Origin: Myotis daubentonii
Lineage: Eukaryota > Chordata > Mammalia > Chiroptera > Vespertilionidae
Length of the DNA stretch: 64,000 nucleotides
Reading direction: 5' to 3'
Assembly: GCF_963259705.1 (NCBI RefSeq)
Contig: NC_081848.1
Span: 51,669,408 to 51,733,407, forward strand
In this document: piece by piece, positions 58,421-64,000 of the stretch
How positions within the stretch are numbered: the stretch's first letter is position 1
How the letters are laid out: each line of letters begins with the position of its first letter
Position numbers and translations under genes: made by a program
The notes under the pieces: generated by a model
Database searches by the model: none
What the model was told of the DNA's origin: nothing
What the model saw: only the letters and a program-made list of their open reading frames with translations

Positions 58421-59173
58421 CCAACCCTGAGGCTGTGGGGTGTGGAGGATGAGCAACTGAGACTGGAGAGGGCTGAGGGTGCCAGGTATCCTCAGGGCAA
58501 GCCCGCCTTTATTATGAGGAGGGAGTGGGAAGGGGCATGCAGAGAAAAAGTTGTAGATCTCTGGTGGTTTGGTGGTTGGGGAACAAGCAATTCCAGAGGG
58601 CTCAGTCATAGAGTGTGGGAGATAGGGGCCATGTCAAAGGCAAGACAGTCCAGGGCATGATGGAAGGATGGAACGTTAGCAAAGGGATGTCTGGGATGAC
58701 TCAGACTTGGGTTACTGACCGACTGAGACAGGGAGGACCAGCACAGAGGATTTCGTTTCAACTATCCCTTTGTGGCCGGTGGGCACCAGGTCTACTGGCT
58801 GCAGGTGGGGTTGTCTGCTACCCCTTAAGTTCTAGGACACCAAGCTGGACGGATGGTCTGGTAATAGCTGCAGGACACCCACTACAGGGTCCAGCCATTA
58901 GTAAAACCTCACCATCTGACAAGTGAGAGCTTTTCTGTTCTTTTCTGCCTTCCTTCCAGATCACATCGACCTTTTTTGTACTTATAATGTACACGGAGTT
59001 TGAGATTTTTTCTTTTTCCCCTCTTAACATTACATCAGTTATTTTCCACATTGTCCTATGTTTATCACAGTTAACTTTCAATATGGTGGAAATAATTGTT
59101 GCTCTTACCCGGGAGTATTTTGTTTTAACGTGAATACAGTGAATACATAAAGCACCATGCCCCAGCACATGTA

Positions 59174-59179
<6 letters not shown>
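58421..59179. other. Unassigned sequence
   Basis: No gene or named repeat recognised. A 103-codon frame (58615-58926) has no domain. Confidence 0.35.

Positions 59180-59269
<90 letters not shown>
59180..59269. repeat. Compound (CT)n(CA)n microsatellite
   Basis: About 25 CT units run directly into about 20 CA units. It is the reverse-complement type of the compound tract at 8443-8554. Confidence 0.97.
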
Positions 59270-59271
<2 letters not shown>

Positions 59272-59999
59272 ATTCTTCATGCAGACATGCACCCCTGCCT
59301 GCATCACAGATTAGCCCCAGGCTACCGATGCATCTCAAGATCTGTCAATCCCTTCTTAATCTTTTTTCTTTAACACTTGGAACAATTATCAGCAAGCTGG
59401 CTGCAACCCCACCCCTTTCTTGCCTGCTCAGGAAAACATGCAAGTAAGTGAAAATGACATTATTATAAGAATATCGTTGAATCTGCTCCCATTTATAACA
59501 AAAGCAGCTCATCCGAAAACTTTGCTGTTTTTACTATTACAATGTAAATTAATGTAAACAATGTAAATTACTTGCTACGTGCCAGTGAACCCTGCCACTG
59601 CTGTTGTGGGCTGCTGGGCTCCTGTGAACGACAGACACTAATTCAGGGAGACAGGGGCATGGTCGGCCCCCACAGCGGGTTGCAGAAAGCGTACATCTTC
59701 TCAGCAGAAGTGACATTAGAGCTGGCTTTTGAGGGTAGAGGGCTGCCATTCAGAACAGGAGTAAAAGCCATCCAGGTCGAAGGATGAGCCCCACCAAAGG
59801 CTTGGAGGACAGGAAAATGCTGCCCAATCGGGGACAGTGCGTGTTCCCCAGTGGCCTAATCCTGGTGCACATATGGACACGTAGGAGACGGGCTTGGCAA
59901 AGGAGCCCTGCATGACTGCCTGAGGGATTCTGACTTTTTCCCAAAGGTGTGGGAACCATGGGAGTTTGGGGTTCTTTTCATCTACACTGGGGTCTAATT
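59270..59999. other. Unassigned sequence
   Basis: 59640-59830 has a weak reverse-L2 look (gaagtgacattagagctggc). No gene seen. Confidence 0.35.
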
Positions 60000-60640
60000 G
60001 GCAAATAAAAATTGTGTATCATTAAGGTGTACCATGCGATGTCTTGATATACATATACATTGTGAAATGATTACCATAGTCAGGCCAGACAACATACCCA
60101 TCACCTCACATAGTTTTCCTTTGGTGAAGCACACGTAAGATCTTCCGTCTTAGCAAATTTCAAGTATACAATACAGTATTGTTAACTACAGTCACTGAGA
60201 TTTTTCTACCCTTTGACCAACATCTCCCCACTTCACCCACCTGCCCCCCAATGCCAAAACTCTGGCAACCATCATTCTACTCTGTGAGTTCAACTATTTT
60301 AGCTTTCACATGTAAGTGACACCATGCAGTATTTGTCTTTCTGTCTGGCTTATTTCGCATATCACAATGTCCTCCAGTTTTATTCAGGTTATTGCAAATG
60401 ACAGAATTCCCTTCTTTCTTAAGGCTGAATAATATTCCATTGTACGTGTGCACCACATCTTTATCCTTTCACCCATCAGTGGACATTCAGGTTGTTTCCA
60501 TGCCTTGGCCATTGTGACCATTGCTGCAATGAACATGGGAGTGCAGATATCTCTTCGAGATCCTGATTTCATTTCCTTTGGCTCCATACTCAGAGTGAGA
60601 TTGCTGGTTCATCTGGCAGTTTATAAACAGAAGATGATGC
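60000..60640 (-). repeat. L1 3' region
   Basis: Plus-strand features of a reversed L1 3' UTR: ggtctaattggcaaataaaa near the start, tgtgaaatgattaccatagt, cttatttcgcatatcacaat, gctgaataatattccattgt, cccatcagtggacattcagg and gcaatgaacatgggagtgca. Long and well recognisable. Confidence 0.88.
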
Positions 60641-61084
60641 TATATGAACCGTTGTTTAGAAAATTCCAGTTGGACGAGTGTGGAAGAAAGAGCCCAGAGC
60701 AGAGAACCTGAAGGCCAGGCTAGGAGAGTGGGGACGTTGGGTTGGGGAGCAGAGGAGCAGGTAGGCGCATAGGCTCGGTAAGTGACTATCCTCTGAACTC
60801 AAAGGATTGAAAGAAAGGCCACTGCCTGATCTCCCGCTCTGTCGGATGGATCTCTGTACGTATCACTAAGGCCGGTGCGGGGCCTGGACAAGCGGAGACC
60901 GTACCCTGTCTGCTTTGCGACATTGTGTCATCACATTGCCAAACACAGCCCACGACTGAGAACAGGGTTGTGCAGTCAGTGAGAAGTTTTCCTAAAGTGA
61001 GAAACTTTGGGAGGAATTTTTTTTTGGGGGGGGGGGGGCAAAATACATAAATAAATAATAATGTGGGGAATAGAGATTTCTTCA
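60641..61084. other. Unassigned sequence with poly(T)-poly(G) run
   Basis: A run of T followed by G lies at 61018-61039. No gene or named repeat recognised. Confidence 0.4.
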
Positions 61085-61320
61085 AACAGCTTGGCTGCTT
61101 TGCTGGTTGGTAGAATTAGCAGGGCTTCAGGAATCACATGGACTCCAATTTGAATCCACGCTCTGCCCCTCACTAGCTGTTGACTTTGAGTATAGCTTGT
61201 GTGACCTTCAGCTTCTTTATGAAATGGATGGTAATTCCTACCTTGGAGGCCTAGGTGAGGATTCAGCAGGATGGAACATGCCAGCGCTCCTGCTACAGCG
61301 GCTGCCTCAGTAAATGTCAA
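61085..61320 (+). repeat. MIR SINE
   Basis: Order: cacatggactccaatttgaa, gcccctcactagctgttgac, gaccttcagcttctttatga and ctaggtgaggattcagcag. Confidence 0.82.
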
Positions 61321-62332
61321 TGCATACGCCTTCCCTCCCCCTCTTCGTCCAGTGTGGCTGTGTAAGGGTTAACAGCACCTTCGGAAGAGCCACCAACCAG
61401 GAGCTGAAACACAGGGATTTGGAGGGAGAAGCCAGTGGGTATGCTTCCAGTGAAAAGGGCAGTAGGCTGAGATGCTGCCCATGAAAGCTGACTAATGCCC
61501 CTGGAATTATGTGAAGGACAAAGGAGATTAATGCAGTGAAATCTCTGGAGGGCTTCAAAGAAACACTGTGCAGTGATGCTCTTTCAGAGCTGGGCTGGCT
61601 CCTCGGGCTGGGACAGGAAGCTGTGAGCGGGAAGAAGGGCTCATCAACAATGCCCTGAGGTCTAAACAACTGCACTGCTCCCCAGCTGGCACTGGGAGAA
61701 GGGAGTCCACAGGTGGCCTGGCAGGGCAGCCTCCTGCCACACTCCCGCTGCAGGCAGCACAGCAGCGCTGGGTCTGGGAGACGCGGAGGTTCTGGATCAA
61801 GGACAGCCCATGACTGACTCACAGCCCAAGAGGCTGGCAGCTGGCTCACAGCAGACCAACCGGCGGCCCAGGGTGAGCTCATTAACCACAGGGATCTGAG
61901 CAATGTCATGTCACTGAGGCCTGCTCCGTCTGTGGGGCAGAGAGACTCCACTCAGTGTCTGCAACCCTCTCCCCTTCAAGACCACTGGCTCAGGGGTGCA
62001 ATTCTGCCTGTCCCTGTACCCTGTGTGTCCTGACTTTGTACCTCCCATGAAGGCAATGTGTAGCATGGCTAGTGACAGACGACATATCTTGGTGAGAAAT
62101 TCACATGACTCCATTCACAGAGCAGGACTCAGAGCTCAGTGAGACAGTGAGCCCCTAATTGGGGTTTGAAAAACATGGTTACTGTCAATATGCTAAACTG
62201 AGCCCTACTGTCTGTGGTAGAAAAGCCACCAAGCATGGCTGAGTTGACTTAAGAACAGTTTCTTCTGCAGGCCTGCCTACCCTGCAGAAATTCTGTCTCA
62301 TCTAAGGTAGACAGACAGCAGCAAGAAACACA
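61321..62332. other. Unassigned, apparently unique sequence
   Basis: Contains the longest frame outside simple or tandem repeats (214 codons, minus, 61307-61951). It has no recognisable domain, is rich in Ser, Leu and Pro, and overlaps the MIR at its end, so it is not called as a gene. Confidence 0.4.
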
Positions 62333-62333
62333 G

Positions 62334-62379
<46 letters not shown>
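62333..62379. repeat. (CA)n microsatellite
   Basis: About 23 CA units. Confidence 0.97.
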
Positions 62380-62380
<1 letters not shown>

Positions 62381-64000
62381 TCTATAAAACCAAACCCCAC
62401 TTTGCTCTGCCTCCTTTGCACTTTCCAGAACCTAGAGTGGTGGTGTCCCATCCCTCCTCACTGACTCTCTATTCATAGAATCCCCATTTCTGACATTTTA
62501 CACCCCACCCCCACTCCTCATTTCCAATCAACCCCCAAGACCTGCTCCATAGTGACCTCACACCAGCTCCCCGTGCCCTTCCCCACAGCGGCCCTTCCTC
62601 CTCACATCCCCACTTTGAGCTGAGTGCCTGGCCCCTGTCTCCTGTTCCCCATCTCTGCCAGACACTGCTGTCCCCACAAAGATTAATTAGGGCCCAGAAA
62701 AGGGGGAGGGGGCTTATTTTTTCACTATCTACTCTTTGGGATCTTTCAAATTTTGCATCATGTGCATAAATTATTCATTTAAAAAGGAAAGGATTTTTTG
62801 AAATGAATCAATTGAAATAAAGCCTATATTCTTTATCCACGTTGTCCCATGTGAGTTGGACACTCTCAGAAATCTCCCAACCTTGGGTCAGAATACCAGG
62901 GCTCTGCCATGTGGTTTCCAGGCACAGCGGAGATGGCTTCTTGGCTCCCGGCTCCCACAAGCAGGTCTGAACGCTCCTCCCGAGAAGGGCTGAGCTGGGC
63001 TTTGGGAGAACTGGCGATCACAGAAAATCCTGTTTAAGCCCACCTTGTTTAGAAATCTTGTTTGCTTGACTTAGAAGTTTTTGAGAAGTGGAGAGACACC
63101 GTCATCCAATCCAGATCCAGCAAGAGAGCATTGTCACTGGGAGCTTGGGATTTCCTCTTCGCCAAGGAAGCCCTGCCAGGGCTGGGCTGAGTCAGGGGCT
63201 GGCAGGAGTCAGCATAGATTTTGAAAGGAAAAAGGGCGAGCGAGACCTTTGGCCCATCTGCCCCTGGATACCGTTCCTGATTTTTTGTGTGATCATCAAA
63301 AGGCCCCTAAGAGTATGGAGACTGCCGCCGCTTCTGCAGATCCTAACACAGCCGACTAATGAGAGCACAGAATTGCCAGCCCTTTACAGAACTGCACAAT
63401 GTTAAGCACAAAGTGACCCAACAGCAGTGTCTCCATTCCCTCTGCCGGGTGCTGAGGTGCTTACTGGCATCCCACAGGCGGTGCCCTGGCACGGGCCTGG
63501 GGACTAAGGGACCCCTTTCTGCTCCTAACCAATGCCCAGCTCTTTCCCAACTTTTCCACCTCCAGGCACAGCAGAGTCCCAGCCTGCGCCGCCCCCCCCC
63601 CCCGCCCCCCCCCACACACACCAAAAAAAAACACCCTGGCATGGTGTTCAGAAAACTAGGGTATGCCACTGCCAACTACAAGCAGGAGTCGAAAGAGAGC
63701 ACAGAATTGAATGGTGGAAGACGTAGGACACAGGTCAGAGGTGAGATGTGCATCTAGGAAAAGGTCTTATGGTCCATAAGAGAGCAAACTGAGCTGCTGG
63801 CAGCGAGAAAATGTCCTAGCAACGGCCCTCCTCTCTGCCCCCCAGTCTTCAGTAGTTGCCAGTTTATCTCTAATCTCCCCGAGTTGCCATCTGATATTTG
63901 TCAGTCCAATCCCAGGTCACAGACTTTAGCCAGTTACCAGCAATTATCCCTGCTTTGAGGGGAGCTTTGATCCAATTAATGGGCCATTGGACCGGGCTCT
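62380..64000. other. Unassigned, largely unique sequence
   Basis: No gene or named repeat recognised. A C-rich run lies at 63588-63613. 63780-64000 is free of recognisable transposons and contains cctagcaac (63815-63823) and tccaattaatgg motifs, so it could be a conserved non-coding block. Frames across 63343-63757 exist on both strands without domains. Confidence 0.35.

Noticed and set aside
61307..61951. Minus-strand frame of 214 codons
   Set aside because: It has no recognisable domain, its composition is that of translated GC-rich non-coding DNA, and its end overlaps an MIR. It might merit a check for conservation but cannot be supported as a gene.

Overview
This window is mammalian nuclear DNA, almost certainly from a vesper bat (Vespertilionidae; Myotis, Eptesicus or Pipistrellus type). 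The evidence is the repeat content: many tRNA-derived Ves SINEs, several HeliBat-type Helitrons (5' TC, 3' CTAG with a GTGCAC hairpin) and young hAT elements including SPIN. They lie on a background of old placental repeats (MIR, L2, L1M, MLT1, MER5A, MER20).

I find no multi-exon protein-coding gene. The window reads as intergenic or deep intronic DNA built by insertion on insertion. Two gene-derived sequences are recognisable. One is a 5'-truncated LDHA processed pseudogene (154-1030). The other is an RPS24 retrocopy on the minus strand (47814-48360) with a fully open 131-residue frame. The only promoter-like sequence is a CpG island at about 48840-49570. It has ETS-like and CGCG motifs and a good splice donor, and it lies directly upstream of the RPS24 retrocopy.

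Layout. 0-10 kb: Ves, LDHA pseudogene, L2, two abutting Helitrons, a hAT MITE and an L1 ORF2 fragment. 8.8-10.8 kb: an L2 split by a 1150-bp hAT element. That hAT carries a transposase remnant and a fragment of a non-LTR retrotransposon reverse transcriptase tail. 11-16 kb: L2 and Ves. 16.7-18.6 kb: two abutting Helitrons, one filled by a minisatellite with higher-order structure. 19-25 kb: MIR, MLT1 nested in MER20, and a CR1/L3 remnant. 26 kb: about 143 uninterrupted GGA units. 27-38 kb: L2 with nested MER5A and hAT, an ERV LTR, three Ves copies and more Helitrons. 39-47 kb: old repeats and a SPIN copy inside an L1 3' end. 47.6-49.6 kb: a Tigger-like element carrying both the RPS24 retrocopy and a hAT MITE, whose 3' end merges into the CpG island. 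50-64 kb: a diverged local duplication, a second hAT with the reverse transcriptase fragment, a perfect RFX X-box and further repeats.

The most interesting signal is the hAT family with the captured reverse transcriptase tail (9128-10277 and 52860-53588). The captured peptide resembles the C-termini of arthropod, especially moth, non-LTR retrotransposons more than any mammalian LINE. This suggests a DNA transposon that took up insect retrotransposon DNA before or during transfer to bats. Family names and consensus comparisons come from memory and no database search was run. Edges of old repeats are approximate.
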